DNA of 64,000 bases from Chlorogloeopsis fritschii PCC 6912 (lineage in GTDB: Bacteria > Cyanobacteriota > Cyanobacteriia > Cyanobacteriales > Nostocaceae): positions 34,526 through 98,525 of the forward strand of contig NZ_AJLN01000078.1 of NCBI RefSeq assembly GCF_000317285.1, read 5' to 3'. Both the position numbers and the translations under genes were made by a program. Below, in pieces: positions 16,632 to 25,680 of the stretch. Within the stretch, counting starts at the first letter, position 1. The number at the start of each line of letters is the position of its first letter. The notes under the pieces are model-generated. The model saw only the letters and a program-made list of their open reading frames with translations. It had not been told where the DNA came from and did no database searches.

Positions 16632-19355
16632 ATGCAGTTTAAAAACAAAAATTTATCCCAAGAATTGAAAATACAGATAAATACTTTGATAGCACAGAAG
16701 ACTAATAACAGCCAAACTGATGACATCAAAGATGTATGCATTCATCAAATGTTTGAGGCACAGGTAGAAAAATCTCCTGGAGCGATCGCGGTATTTTTAG
16801 ACGCTCATAACCTGGCTTCTGGCGTAGAGGAACAACTTACCTACAGGCAACTAAACCAAAGAGCAAACCAACTAGCGCACTACTTACGTACTTTGGGAGT
16901 TGCTCCTGAGGTATTGGTTGGTATTTGCGTGGATCGTTCCGTAGAGATGATAGTAGCAATTTTGGGAGTACTTAAGGCTGGAGGTACTTACGTGCCCTTA
17001 GATCCAGCATATCCTCCGGAACGGTTAGCCTTTATTTTGGAAGACACCAAAATACCATTGATCCTCACTCAAGAAAAATTAAGAGAGAATTTAACAGCTA
17101 ATGAAGCACATCTGGTTTGTTTGGACTCAGATTGGGAAGCGATCGCTCACAACAGTCAAGATAATCCTGTAAATTGGACAACCCCGGATCACCTTATCTA
17201 CGTTATTTATACTTCTGGTTCTACAGGACAACCAAAGGGTGTAATGATTTCCCACCGTGGTATCAGCAATCAACTGCGCTGGCGACAAACAACCTTTGAA
17301 TTAACCAACACAGATAAAGTTCTGCAAACTATATCGTTTAGCTTTGATCCCTCTGTTTGGCAGATATTTTGGCCGTTATGCTTTGGAGCGCAGTTAGTAT
17401 TGCCTCGTCCAGGCGGACATCACGATAGTGTTTACTTAATTCAGACAATCATCCAACAGCAAATTACTGTCTTGGCAATGGTTCCCTCAATGCTGCGTGT
17501 ATTGCTAGAGGAGAAAGATATTGAGAATTGTCAAAACTTAAAACACATTACCTGTGGTGGCGAAGCTTTACCAATCGAACTCGTGGAACGCTTCTTTGCT
17601 CGTTTAAATCTAGATAATGTTCTGCATAATTGCTACGGCCCTACAGAAGCTTCTATCGATGCTACATTCTGGACGTGTCAGCGCCATACAAACTATATCA
17701 CCGCTCCTATTGGTCGCCCCATTGCTAACACCAATATTTACATCCTAGACTCTGATTTACAACCTGTGCCTATTGGAAAAGTCGGCGAATTGTACATTGG
17801 TGGTGTTGGGTTGGCGCGAGGTTATTTTAATCGTCCAGAATTAACAGCACAAAAATTCATTCCCAACCCTTTTAACTCGTCAGAACGTCTGTACAAAACT
17901 GGAGACTTGGCACGTTACTTAAGCGACGGTAACATCGAATATGTCGGTAGGATTGACCATCAAGTAAAAATTCGCGGTTTTCGCATTGAGTTAGAAGAAA
18001 TCGAGGCAAAGCTATTACAACATCCTGGCGTGCAGGCAAGTGTAGTGATAGCCCGCGAGTATATGTCGGGTGATAAGTGCTTAGTCGCCTATTTTGTCCC
18101 TAATCGGGAGCAAACACCTACAATTAGCGAACTCCGTGACTTTCTCAAGCAGACGCTACCAGATTACATGGTGCCATCAGCGTTGGTAATCCTAAATTCT
18201 CTACCGCTAACAGCCAACGGCAAGGTAGATCGTCGCGCCCTACCAGCACCAGAACAAAATCGTCCCGAACTAGCAACAGACTTTTTAGCACCACGCGATC
18301 GCTTAGAACTTCAGTTAACACAAATTTGGGAAGAGAGTTTAGGCATTCACCCGATAGGAGTCACAGACAATTTCTTTGATTTAGGCGGGCATTCATTGGT
18401 TGCTTTGCGTCTATTAGCACAAATCGAGCAGAAATTTGGCACAAGGCTTCCCCTATCGACATTTTTGCAAGCACCGACAGTAGAAAAACTGGCTGATATT
18501 CTCCAGCAGAAAGAATCACAAGCACTCTGGCAACCTTTAGTGGCGATTAAACCCAATGGTAAGAAAGCGCCCGTATTCTGCGTACATGGTGCGGATGGTA
18601 ATATTATTGTCTTCCACAACTTAGCTTGTTATTTAGATGCAGATCAGCCAGTTTATGCCTTGCAACCCTTTGGCTTAGATGGGAAGCAACCTTTCCAAAC
18701 CAAAATTGAAGATATGGCATCTGACTACATAAAAGAGATCCGTACCATCCAATCAGAAGGGCCTTATTTACTAGCTGGCTACTCTGCTGGGGGTACAATC
18801 GCTTTCGAGATGGCACAGCAATTGGTTGCGCAAGGGGAAAAGGTAGCTCTGTTAGCGTTGTTTGATACTTGTAGTTCAGTTTATTTCCACGAATTATCAT
18901 TCCGTCAATGGATTGCTCGCCATTGGCATAACTTTTGGCAACTCGACGAACCAAAACAGAAGCTGAACTACTTATTTATGGCGATACAGCAACGCCTTCA
19001 GAAAATTAACAAAAAGTTCGGTTTGGATAATATTGGTGCAGAATCACCATATGCCCATGTATCTTTGGAATACAACTCAAACTTATTAGAGGATGCTCTA
19101 TTTATCACTCAACAGCAAGCTGTTAGGAAATATCACCCACAGGCATATTCTGGCAAAGTAACCCTTTTCCGGAGCAATGAGCAGATTTGGTGGCTGGAAG
19201 GCGATCGCTCGTTAGGTTGGAGAGAACTAGCTGAAGTGGAGGTTCACGCGATTCCAGGTGATCACAATAACATAGTCAGAGCTAACGTACAGTCTCTAGG
19301 CGAAAAATTGAGTGATTGTTTGAGAAGGGTAGATCAACATCACTCAGTCAAATAA
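16632..19355 (+). CDS. NRPS-like enzyme: adenylation, carrier and thioesterase domains
   Basis: 907-residue single-module enzyme without a condensation domain. The adenylation domain covers about residues 60-540, with LTYRQLNQRANQLAHYLR (A1), IYTSGSTGQPKG (A3), NCYGPTEAS (A5), YKTGDLARY (A7), GRIDHQVKIRGFRIELEE (A8) and NGKVDRRAL (A10, catalytic Lys near 530). The carrier motif DNFFDLGGHSL has its phosphopantetheine Ser near 587. The thioesterase has GYSAGG (Ser near 717) and GDHNN (His near 877). Hand alignment to PheA gives specificity residues D235, P236, W239, A278, I299, C301, C322, I330, D331, with D235 kept, so an amino acid is the likely substrate; which one is unclear. ATG 16632 is preferred over an upstream TTG at 16587. 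Confidence 0.9.
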   Translation: MQFKNKNLSQELKIQINTLIAQKTNNSQTDDIKDVCIHQMFEAQVEKSPGAIAVFLDAHNLASGVEEQLTYRQLNQRANQLAHYLRTLGVAPEVLVGICVDRSVEMIVAILGVLKAGGTYVPLDPAYPPERLAFILEDTKIPLILTQEKLRENLTANEAHLVCLDSDWEAIAHNSQDNPVNWTTPDHLIYVIYTSGSTGQPKGVMISHRGISNQLRWRQTTFELTNTDKVLQTISFSFDPSVWQIFWPLCFGAQLVLPRPGGHHDSVYLIQTIIQQQITVLAMVPSMLRVLLEEKDIENCQNLKHITCGGEALPIELVERFFARLNLDNVLHNCYGPTEASIDATFWTCQRHTNYITAPIGRPIANTNIYILDSDLQPVPIGKVGELYIGGVGLARGYFNRPELTAQKFIPNPFNSSERLYKTGDLARYLSDGNIEYVGRIDHQVKIRGFRIELEEIEAKLLQHPGVQASVVIAREYMSGDKCLVAYFVPNREQTPTISELRDFLKQTLPDYMVPSALVILNSLPLTANGKVDRRALPAPEQNRPELATDFLAPRDRLELQLTQIWEESLGIHPIGVTDNFFDLGGHSLVALRLLAQIEQKFGTRLPLSTFLQAPTVEKLADILQQKESQALWQPLVAIKPNGKKAPVFCVHGADGNIIVFHNLACYLDADQPVYALQPFGLDGKQPFQTKIEDMASDYIKEIRTIQSEGPYLLAGYSAGGTIAFEMAQQLVAQGEKVALLALFDTCSSVYFHELSFRQWIARHWHNFWQLDEPKQKLNYLFMAIQQRLQKINKKFGLDNIGAESPYAHVSLEYNSNLLEDALFITQQQAVRKYHPQAYSGKVTLFRSNEQIWWLEGDRSLGWRELAEVEVHAIPGDHNNIVRANVQSLGEKLSDCLRRVDQHHSVK

Positions 19356-19448
19356 CTTAACAAATGGGCTGCAAACGACCTTCTAGCTGTACAGTGAAAT
19401 CAATTAGCCTTTACACATTGGCAATTGATAACAAAAAGGGAAAAACTT

Positions 19449-19664
19449 ATGGTTCAACGTGGATCTAAAGTACGTATTCTCCGCCCAGAGTCCTACTGGT
19501 TTCAGGATGTAGGAACAGTGGCGTCTATCGAGCAAGGCGGCACTAGCAGATATCCCGTGATTGTCAGATTTGAGAAGGTAAATTATGCCGGTGTCAACAC
19601 CAACAACTTTGCCCAAGATGAGTTAGTAGAGGTTGAAGCACCTAAAGCAAAACCGAAAAAATAA
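19449..19664 (+). CDS. psaE: Photosystem I reaction centre subunit IV
   Basis: Stromal-side PSI subunit of 71 residues that helps dock ferredoxin and supports cyclic electron flow. It is an SH3-like fold; the characteristic beginning [18 protein letters not shown] and the core [20 protein letters not shown] are plain. The frame opens 8 codons earlier, but the ATG at 19449 (MVQRGSKV) is the family start. It is monocistronic, 93 bases after the NRPS gene, and would be expected to be strongly and light-dependently expressed, although no promoter element was identified. Confidence 0.97.
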   Translation: MVQRGSKVRILRPESYWFQDVGTVASIEQGGTSRYPVIVRFEKVNYAGVNTNNFAQDELVEVEAPKAKPKK

Positions 19665-19962
19665 AGTAGTAGGGCTGTTTTCAAACCTCCAACACCCCCA
19701 AGGGAGAGGCTACACTAACTGAGTGTGCCAGCGCAAACTCTACATAAAAATCATACTTTGAGTCTGTAAAGGCAGGCTTTGTGTGTGTAGCTTCAGACTT
19801 TGAACTGCAATCCTTAAGTTTGAAAACACGCTTGGGCGGCTAGCAAAGTCAATAACCACCTGGTAAAGTCAATTTCGGGAGTAAGGAGTAGCAGGTAAGG
19901 AGTTAAGGCTTCTATCCACTACTCACTACTCCCGATCTAGTCATCTACCAAAATCAACTCAA

Positions 19963-20826
19963 ATGCCTGAATTGCCTGAAGTAGAAACAGTTCGACGGGG
20001 GCTAAATCAATTAACCCTAAACCAAAAAATTGTAGGTACAGATGCGCTGTTGCATCGCACGATCGCCTACCCGCATTCAGTGGATGATTTTGTAACTGGC
20101 ATTCAGGGAAGCGTGATCGCTACTTGGCATCGTCGTGGCAAATACCTCCTCGCCGAACTCTCTCCCCCTGCCCCCCTCTCCTCTGCTCCCACTCCTGTTG
20201 GCTTCCTCGGCGTTCACCTGCGAATGACTGGTCAATTGCTATGGTTGCATCGCGATGAGCCTCTACACAAACACACACGAGTCAGGTTATTCTTTGAGGA
20301 TGGGTGGGAATTGCGCTTTGTCGATCAACGTACCTTTGGTCAAATGTGGTGGGTTCCACCTGATAAAAAACCGGAAAGCGTGATTACTGGTTTAGCAAAA
20401 CTAGCAGCAGATCCCTTCTCACCTGATTTTACAGTTGATTATTTAGCAAATAAACTACAAAAAAGTCGCCGTCCCATCAAAACCGCACTGCTAGATCAGT
20501 CTATCGTTGCGGGATTAGGTAATATCTATGCTGACGAAGCCTTATTTCTCAGTGGCATATTACCAGAAACTTTGTGTACAGATTTGCAGCGAGAGCAAAT
20601 AGAGCGATTGCAAGCAGCGATCGTCAAAGTCTTAGCAACTAGTATTGAAGCTGGTGGAACAACTTTTAGCAATTTTTTAAACGTTAAGGGCGTAAACGGC
20701 AATTATGGCGGCGTGGCTTGGGTTTATAACCGCGCTGGCGAACCTTGTCGTGTTTGTAGTACACCGATCCAACGGATTAGACTAGCTGGACGTTCTAGTC
20801 ATTTTTGCAACCAGTGCCAAAAATAG
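19963..20826 (+). CDS. mutM: Formamidopyrimidine-DNA glycosylase
   Basis: Bifunctional glycosylase/AP lyase of 287 residues that removes 8-oxoguanine and other oxidised purines. The N-terminal catalytic proline and Glu are present (MPELPEVETVRRGL). The helix-two-turn-helix region contains LLDQSIVAGLGNIYADEALF. The C-terminal zinc finger is complete, with CRVC and CNQC pairs in CRVCSTPIQRI and SSHFCNQCQK. A short Pro/Ser-rich insertion (about residues 68-76, PPAPLSSAPTP) is unusual and looks like low-complexity expansion in a surface loop. Confidence 0.95.
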   Translation: MPELPEVETVRRGLNQLTLNQKIVGTDALLHRTIAYPHSVDDFVTGIQGSVIATWHRRGKYLLAELSPPAPLSSAPTPVGFLGVHLRMTGQLLWLHRDEPLHKHTRVRLFFEDGWELRFVDQRTFGQMWWVPPDKKPESVITGLAKLAADPFSPDFTVDYLANKLQKSRRPIKTALLDQSIVAGLGNIYADEALFLSGILPETLCTDLQREQIERLQAAIVKVLATSIEAGGTTFSNFLNVKGVNGNYGGVAWVYNRAGEPCRVCSTPIQRIRLAGRSSHFCNQCQK

Positions 20827-21468
20827 GGAATTCCAAATTACAGCAGAAGTCAGGAGCTAGGAGCCATAAGTAAAATAGGCTATGACTTTGAAACTAAAGT
20901 TTGTACCTCATCAACTTGAAATCTGCTGTAAAAGTTAAAAATTGAAACTGTTTGCAGCTATTAGTGGCAATTTAGTATAACTATTTAATACACTGAAAGT
21001 AGTTGGTGATTGATGTTTAGTAGTTAATAACTGATAGCTAATATTTAGTATGTTTAGTAATATAGTAGTTGATAATTACTAAGGACTAGTCACAAACTAC
21101 TAACAGTTAGCATATACATTTATTTTTGAGGAGATTCTGGATCTGAACTCTAAATTCTGTGTTTTTTGCTTATAATTTTGAATTTACTAATACTTGCCAT
21201 TTAAGATTTGGAAGAATTTAAAATCTATCAAATAGATGATGAAATTATCTTAAAGGCAGGACAAAATTATCAGGTAGACAACCATAATTAAATGTAATAT
21301 TCCCATTCCTAGACCAGATAGAAATTGCCTTTTACTATCTATCCTCTGTTCATTTATATTAAGTATTCCCCAATTAAATAAAGCAAAACTAATTCCTAGC
21401 TCAATAGAGACTAGATACAAGATAGAATCCTGTATAAAAGCAAATTAGTAAATCCAAGAGGGGAATTC
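20827..21468. other. AT-rich intergenic region with a possible gene remnant
   Basis: 642 bases between mutM and ndhO, containing low-complexity TAGT-rich text. On the minus strand a 56-residue frame (21250-21420, TTG start) encodes a hydrophobic peptide with [18 protein letters not shown] and GLGMGILHLIMVVYLIIL, interrupted upstream by a stop. It reads like the end of a membrane-protein gene, but there is no ATG or ribosome site. The ndhO promoter must lie at the right end, but I cannot place it. Confidence 0.4.
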
Positions 21469-21684
21469 ATGCCTATCAAAAGAGGAGACACAGTTCGTGT
21501 TAATCGCGAAAAGCTGGAAAACAGTATAGAAGCACAAGCTAGCGATACTCGCTTTCCTTCCTATCTGTTTGATAGTAAAGGTGAAGTTGTAGATATCAAA
21601 GGTGATTATGCCTTTGTGAAATTCGGGCTAGTACCAACACCCAATATATGGTTGCGTTTAGATCAACTTGAAGAGTTTAAGTAG
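21469..21684 (+). CDS. ndhO: NAD(P)H-quinone oxidoreductase subunit O
   Basis: Small peripheral subunit (71 residues) of the cyanobacterial NDH-1 complex on the cytoplasmic side of the thylakoid membrane, involved in cyclic electron flow and respiration. The conserved text is clear: [20 protein letters not shown], then [20 protein letters not shown], then [16 protein letters not shown]. The ATG at 21469 follows GAGGGG. The mdh gene starts 17 bases after the stop, so the two form a unit linking NADH chemistry and NDH-1. Confidence 0.95.
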   Translation: MPIKRGDTVRVNREKLENSIEAQASDTRFPSYLFDSKGEVVDIKGDYAFVKFGLVPTPNIWLRLDQLEEFK

Positions 21685-21701
21685 AGTTTAAAAATAAGAT
21701 T

Positions 21702-22682
21702 ATGTATTCTTCCCCTTCCTCCCCACTTTTGTGTCATTCACCCCGCGTTACCGTGATCGGTGCTGGTAGAGTAGGCAGTACCCTTGCCCAACGCATCGCC
21801 GAAAAAAATCTAGCCGATGTGGTTTTGTTGGATATTGTTCAGGGAATGCCCCAAGGGCTGGCACTAGATTTGTTGGAGGCAAGGGGAATTGAACTACATA
21901 ACCGCAAGATTATTGGCACCAACAACTATGCCGATACAACTGGTTCGGATATTGTGGTGATTACGGCAGGCTTTCCCCGTAAACCAGGCATGAGTCGAGA
22001 TGATTTACTGCGGACAAATGCCAAGATAGTCGTAGAAGCAGCCAAAAACGCGATCGCTTACTCTCCTGATGCCATATTTATTATCGTCACCAATCCCTTG
22101 GATGTAATGACTTATTTAGCTTGGCAAGCAATAGGATTACCACGCGATCGCGTTATGGGTATGGCAGGCGTGTTAGACTCGGCACGCTTTGAAACCTTCA
22201 TTGCGATGGAATTGGGAGTTTTGCCTAGTGATGTTAAAGCAATGGTAATGGGCAGCCACGGTGATTTAATGGTTCCAATTCCGCGTTTCGCTACCGTCAA
22301 CGGCATTCCAGTTACAGAATTATTAGATGCAGCCACAATTGAACGTTTGGTAGAACGTACCCGCAACGGTGGCGCAGAAATTGTGGAACTAATGCAAACA
22401 GGTGGTGCATTTTTTGCCCCAGCCTCAGCTACGTGCGTAATGGTGGAATCGATTCTGCTCAACCAGTCGCGTTTATTACCTGTAGCAGCCTATCTTCAAG
22501 GTGAGTACGGCTTGAACGATGTTTTTATTGGCGTACCTTGTCGCTTGGGATGTGGTGGAATTGCAGATGTGTTGGAATTAAATCTCACCGATGAAGAGAC
22601 AGCAGCGCTCCATATTTCGGCACAGTCTGTACGGAATAATATTGAACGGGCACAGGAAATTCTTACCAGCGTGACTAGGTAA
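21702..22682 (+). CDS. mdh: Malate dehydrogenase
   Basis: NAD-dependent dehydrogenase of 326 residues (LDH-like type) interconverting malate and oxaloacetate. The Rossmann glycine motif VIGAGRVGSTLAQRIAEK starts near residue 17 and NAD-binding aspartate is in VVLLDIVQG. Substrate-binding arginines sit in AGFPRKPGMSRDDLL, the catalytic His in GSHGDLMVP, and ITNPLDV-type text in IVTNPLDVMTY. Arg in the mobile loop (RKPGMSR) favours malate over lactate. The Ser/Pro-rich first 12 residues (MYSSPSSPLLCH) look like a non-conserved leader. The stop abuts the stop of the opposing LuxR-type gene with no gap. Confidence 0.95.
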   Translation: MYSSPSSPLLCHSPRVTVIGAGRVGSTLAQRIAEKNLADVVLLDIVQGMPQGLALDLLEARGIELHNRKIIGTNNYADTTGSDIVVITAGFPRKPGMSRDDLLRTNAKIVVEAAKNAIAYSPDAIFIIVTNPLDVMTYLAWQAIGLPRDRVMGMAGVLDSARFETFIAMELGVLPSDVKAMVMGSHGDLMVPIPRFATVNGIPVTELLDAATIERLVERTRNGGAEIVELMQTGGAFFAPASATCVMVESILLNQSRLLPVAAYLQGEYGLNDVFIGVPCRLGCGGIADVLELNLTDEETAALHISAQSVRNNIERAQEILTSVTR

Positions 22683-23357
22683 TTACAATGTGTTTGAGAA
22701 AAGCCTTCCTACAAGCTGGGCACGAGACGAAACATCAAGCTTGCGAAACATCCGTTTTAAAGCTTGCTTAACAGAATTTTCTGTAATCCAAAGAGATGCG
22801 CCAATTTCAGCATTTGTCAGCCCGTGTGCCACTAGTTCAGCAATTTGAAGTTCACGGGGTGTTAAACGATTCATATCCAAAGAATTCCATTCTGTGGATT
22901 GCAACCGTATCGCTGTTAACCAGGTTGACAGATGCAAGCAAAAAGCGCTCAAATCAGCTAGATCCTTAGCATTAAAAGCAGGATTACCCCGAATGCGGGT
23001 AAAGCCAACTCCACCAATAAGTTGCCCGTTGCTTACAATTGGCCCGACCATCACATGACCGTGGTCAGCGCGCGGGCATATAATTTTCCACATGGGGGCA
23101 GATAACAACAATTCTTCGTGAACTGGAGCATGGTGTTCAACTAAGTAGCGCAAGACAGGATTATGTTCTACTGATGCAGCTAATTGCAAGATGCCCTGAA
23201 GACGTGTAGGGGCTGGGAGTTGATTGAAAAAGAAAAGTCCCCAACGTTGAGCAGCAAAATACTCACCAACTTTAACCATGACTTGCAGTCGTAAGTCTTG
23301 CTCATCACGAGCGTGGGCGATTTCTTGAAATAAAGACTGTAAAGTGTTTGCCATCAT
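22683..23357 (-). CDS. LuxR-type transcriptional regulator with an N-terminal GAF-like sensor region
   Basis: About 224 residues. The C-terminal LuxR/GerE helix-turn-helix is plain: LTPRELQIAELVAHGLTNAE, then ITENSVKQALKRMFRKLDV. The N-terminal 150 residues look like a GAF or GAF-like sensory domain (RWGLFFFNQLP, GPIVSNGQLIGGVGFTR). It lacks a receiver domain, so direct ligand or redox sensing is more likely than phosphorylation, which is an inference. Two adjacent ATGs (23357 and 23354) precede ANTLQSLFQEIAHAR; a GTG at 23396 would add 13 residues but has no ribosome site. It is convergent with mdh and divergent from the rhodanese gene by about 96 bases, which it may control. Confidence 0.82.
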   Translation of the reverse strand: MMANTLQSLFQEIAHARDEQDLRLQVMVKVGEYFAAQRWGLFFFNQLPAPTRLQGILQLAASVEHNPVLRYLVEHHAPVHEELLLSAPMWKIICPRADHGHVMVGPIVSNGQLIGGVGFTRIRGNPAFNAKDLADLSAFCLHLSTWLTAIRLQSTEWNSLDMNRLTPRELQIAELVAHGLTNAEIGASLWITENSVKQALKRMFRKLDVSSRAQLVGRLFSNTL

Positions 23358-23453
23358 TGCTACTGCAAAATGTACTCGTTCGAGGACTAGGCGCACTTAG
23401 GAAATTAATTTTACTCTAGCCTCATCACAGTTACAGAGCAAGGAGTAAACCTG

Positions 23454-24293
23454 ATGTCATTGTCAAGTTATGCCCATCCGGAAGTTCTCGCAGATATGCA
23501 ATGGGTTGCTGAACATTTACATGATCCTAAAGTGCGTCTTCTAGAAGTAGATATTGATACCAAAGCTTACGAATCCGGACATATTCCCGGTGCTGTGTTC
23601 TGGAATGGTTTGACGACAATCTTGCAGCCTGATTACCGTGTCAATTTTGATCAAGGAGCGTTAGAAGAATTGCTCGCGCGATCGGGTATAGCCAATGACA
23701 CAACCGTGATTATTTATGGCAATCATAATGTTGGTGCTCCTTGGGGCTTTTGGTTCCTGAAAGCACTCGGACATCAAGATGTACGGATAATGAATGGCGA
23801 TCGCCAGAAATGGATTGCCCAAGGAGGCTCTCTGACAACTGAAATTCCTGCGATCGCAGCAACTAAGTATAAAATTCAAAATCTCAATTCAGGTATACGT
23901 GCCCTGCGAGATGAAGTACAAACAGCAATTGGTAAGTCAGACTGCCTTTTAGTAGATGTGCGTACACCTCAAGAGTACTCTGGTGAATTATTTACCATGC
24001 AGCCACCACAAGGAACTCAGCGAGCAGGACATATTCCGGGTGCAGTCCATATTTTTTATGAATCAGCCTTGAATGAAGATAATACCTTTAAATCAGCTGA
24101 TGAACTGTATGCTTTGTATATTAATAAAGGTATTACCACCGATAAGGCAGTGCTAACATACTGTGCAATTGGGGCGCGTTCTGCACATACTTGGTTTGTT
24201 TTAAAGTATTTGCTAGGCTACGAGAATGTACGCAATTATGATGGCTCTTGGAATGAGTGGGGGAATCTACCTGATACGCCAGTTGAGAAATAG
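23454..24293 (+). CDS. Thiosulfate/3-mercaptopyruvate sulfurtransferase (tandem rhodanese)
   Basis: 279-residue two-domain rhodanese that moves sulfane sulfur from a donor to cyanide or another acceptor. The N-terminal domain (about residues 10-135) has the fold motifs but no active Cys: the loop reads IYGNHNVG. The C-terminal domain (about 150-275) has the active Cys near residue 237 in YCAIGARSAH, a C-x4-R-S loop. CRxG-type distinctions between thiosulfate and mercaptopyruvate use are not decisive here. The ATG at 23454 is preceded by AAGGAG, a good ribosome site. Confidence 0.92.
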   Translation: MSLSSYAHPEVLADMQWVAEHLHDPKVRLLEVDIDTKAYESGHIPGAVFWNGLTTILQPDYRVNFDQGALEELLARSGIANDTTVIIYGNHNVGAPWGFWFLKALGHQDVRIMNGDRQKWIAQGGSLTTEIPAIAATKYKIQNLNSGIRALRDEVQTAIGKSDCLLVDVRTPQEYSGELFTMQPPQGTQRAGHIPGAVHIFYESALNEDNTFKSADELYALYINKGITTDKAVLTYCAIGARSAHTWFVLKYLLGYENVRNYDGSWNEWGNLPDTPVEK

Positions 24294-24453
24294 TCAGGAC
24301 TTATGCACGAGTTATGGAATAATAAACCGCAGAGGACGCGGAGGGCACGGAGTCAAGAGGATATTAGAGAGATTTTGCGTAAGTTTTAAGAATAATGCGA
24401 CTACATTGCTAGATAAGTTGGAGAATCCCCGTTTTAGTGAAAATTGATAGCAC

Positions 24454-24837
24454 TTATATTGCTAATGCCTCCATTATTTCTGCTCGCTCGATTTCTGATT
24501 CATCCCGAATTTTGAAGTAGTAATAGAGGTTTGCAACTGTTAAGTCCGAAGCTTGCTGTAAGTTCTTTGGAACTAATGTTCTGTAACCGACATTACCAGC
24601 TTGTTGACTTACGTAAGCTTCGTACTCTTTACGTAATGCTGGTTTGAACATAAATATTAGCTGGTCACGCAGCGAAAAGAAATGTAATTTTTCGCTTAAA
24701 TTTTCGTATGCAAGTTGTTCGGGTGGTGCTGGTAAAGCGGTTATGGTTTGATTGGTATCTGGGATGTTATTAAATTCAGAAGTGTTGAAATCGGCACTAT
24801 TTAAAAGTTTAAGTTCTGAAGGGGAGAGCGATCGCAT
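24454..24837 (-). CDS. Protein of unknown function next to a decayed locus
   Basis: 127 residues, no recognised family. Codon use looks coding. Features: a polar N terminus (MRSLSPSELKLLNSADFNTS), a Pro-rich linker (ALPAPPEQ), then helical text rich in charged residues (LSEKLHFFSLRDQLIFMFKP and KEYEAYVSQQAGNVGYRTLV) and the end FKIRDESEIERAEIMEALAI. The ATG at 24837 lies in a GCGATCGC octamer and overlaps the start of the pseudogene on the other strand. It could itself be a remnant. Confidence 0.5.
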   Translation of the reverse strand: MRSLSPSELKLLNSADFNTSEFNNIPDTNQTITALPAPPEQLAYENLSEKLHFFSLRDQLIFMFKPALRKEYEAYVSQQAGNVGYRTLVPKNLQQASDLTVANLYYYFKIRDESEIERAEIMEALAI

Positions 24838-25648
24838 GGGTAGTAAAAGTAAATTATGGTCTTCTGAACATAGTCATCTTTTCAGCCAAAAACAACTAAT
24901 ACAAGATTATACAAACCAATTTATTAGAGACTTATCGGTGGAAGTAGATGAATGGGGGAACAAAAAACTGAAAGACCTAATTTTGAAAGAATCACTTAAA
25001 ATTTTAGATAAAAGATTGAATATCAATTAAATGCCATTCAAACAGACTTTCAAAAATTAGACACACAAGTAAACACAAATTTTAGCGAACAAATTAAACT
25101 CTCAATCACTGATGTTAGTGATGGATTTATTGGGTTTGGAGGAATTGGTGGTGGTGTTGGTATAGGAGGAGCTTTAGCTGCTGGATTGTTAGCATTTACA
25201 GGAATCGCTGAGTTTGTGAGTTCCAGTCAAATTTCAGAGGAAGTTCGGACACGGATTAGAACACAAGCTAAAAATCAATGTGGCTATTGTCGCAGTCTTC
25301 AGAAGTACGTTTTGGGGATTTTGGAGATTGATCATATTTATCCCAAAAGCGGTGGGTGGGACTGACGATGAAGAAAACCTTTGGCTTGCCTGTAGGCTAT
25401 GCAACGCTTTCAAAGGTATTCAAACCCATGGACAAGACCCAGTTACAAATCGTAAGATTAAGCTTTTTAATCCCCGTCAGCAGAAATGGTCACGACATTT
25501 TAGCTGGAGTGAAGATGGAGCATACATCGTAGGTATTACTGCTTGTGGTCGAGCAACTGTTGTTGCACTTCAACTCAATAATGCTTACGCTGTAACTGTC
25601 AGACAAGCCTGGGTTTTTGCTGGCTGGCACCCACCACAGGAGGAATAG
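24836..25648 (+). pseudogene. Frameshifted fusion of a dynamin-like fragment and an HNH endonuclease
   Basis: Three frames must be joined. Frame 1 (24836-25030) gives LIQDYTNQFIRDLSVEV and KDLILKESLKILDKR, then stops. One base shift near 25016 opens EYQLNAIQTDFQKLDTQ and the glycine-rich hydrophobic segment GFGGIGGGVGIGGALAAGLL, which looks like the C-terminal part of a bacterial dynamin-like GTPase. That frame runs directly into an HNH nuclease (ISEEVRTRIRTQAKNQCGYC, LEIDHIYPKSGG). One extra T near 25352 breaks it; the next frame carries DDEENLWLACRLCNAFKG and HFSWSEDGAYIVGITACGR to 25648. The HNH part matches a common cyanobacterial nuclease family. The dynamin call is an inference. Confidence 0.8.
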
Positions 25649-25680
25649 ATTTAGTCTTTATTGCTGTTAATCATCCAGAT

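Noticed and set aside
24226..24447. 73-residue frame overlapping the rhodanese gene end
   Set aside because: Shadow of the rhodanese gene running into a low-complexity repeat.
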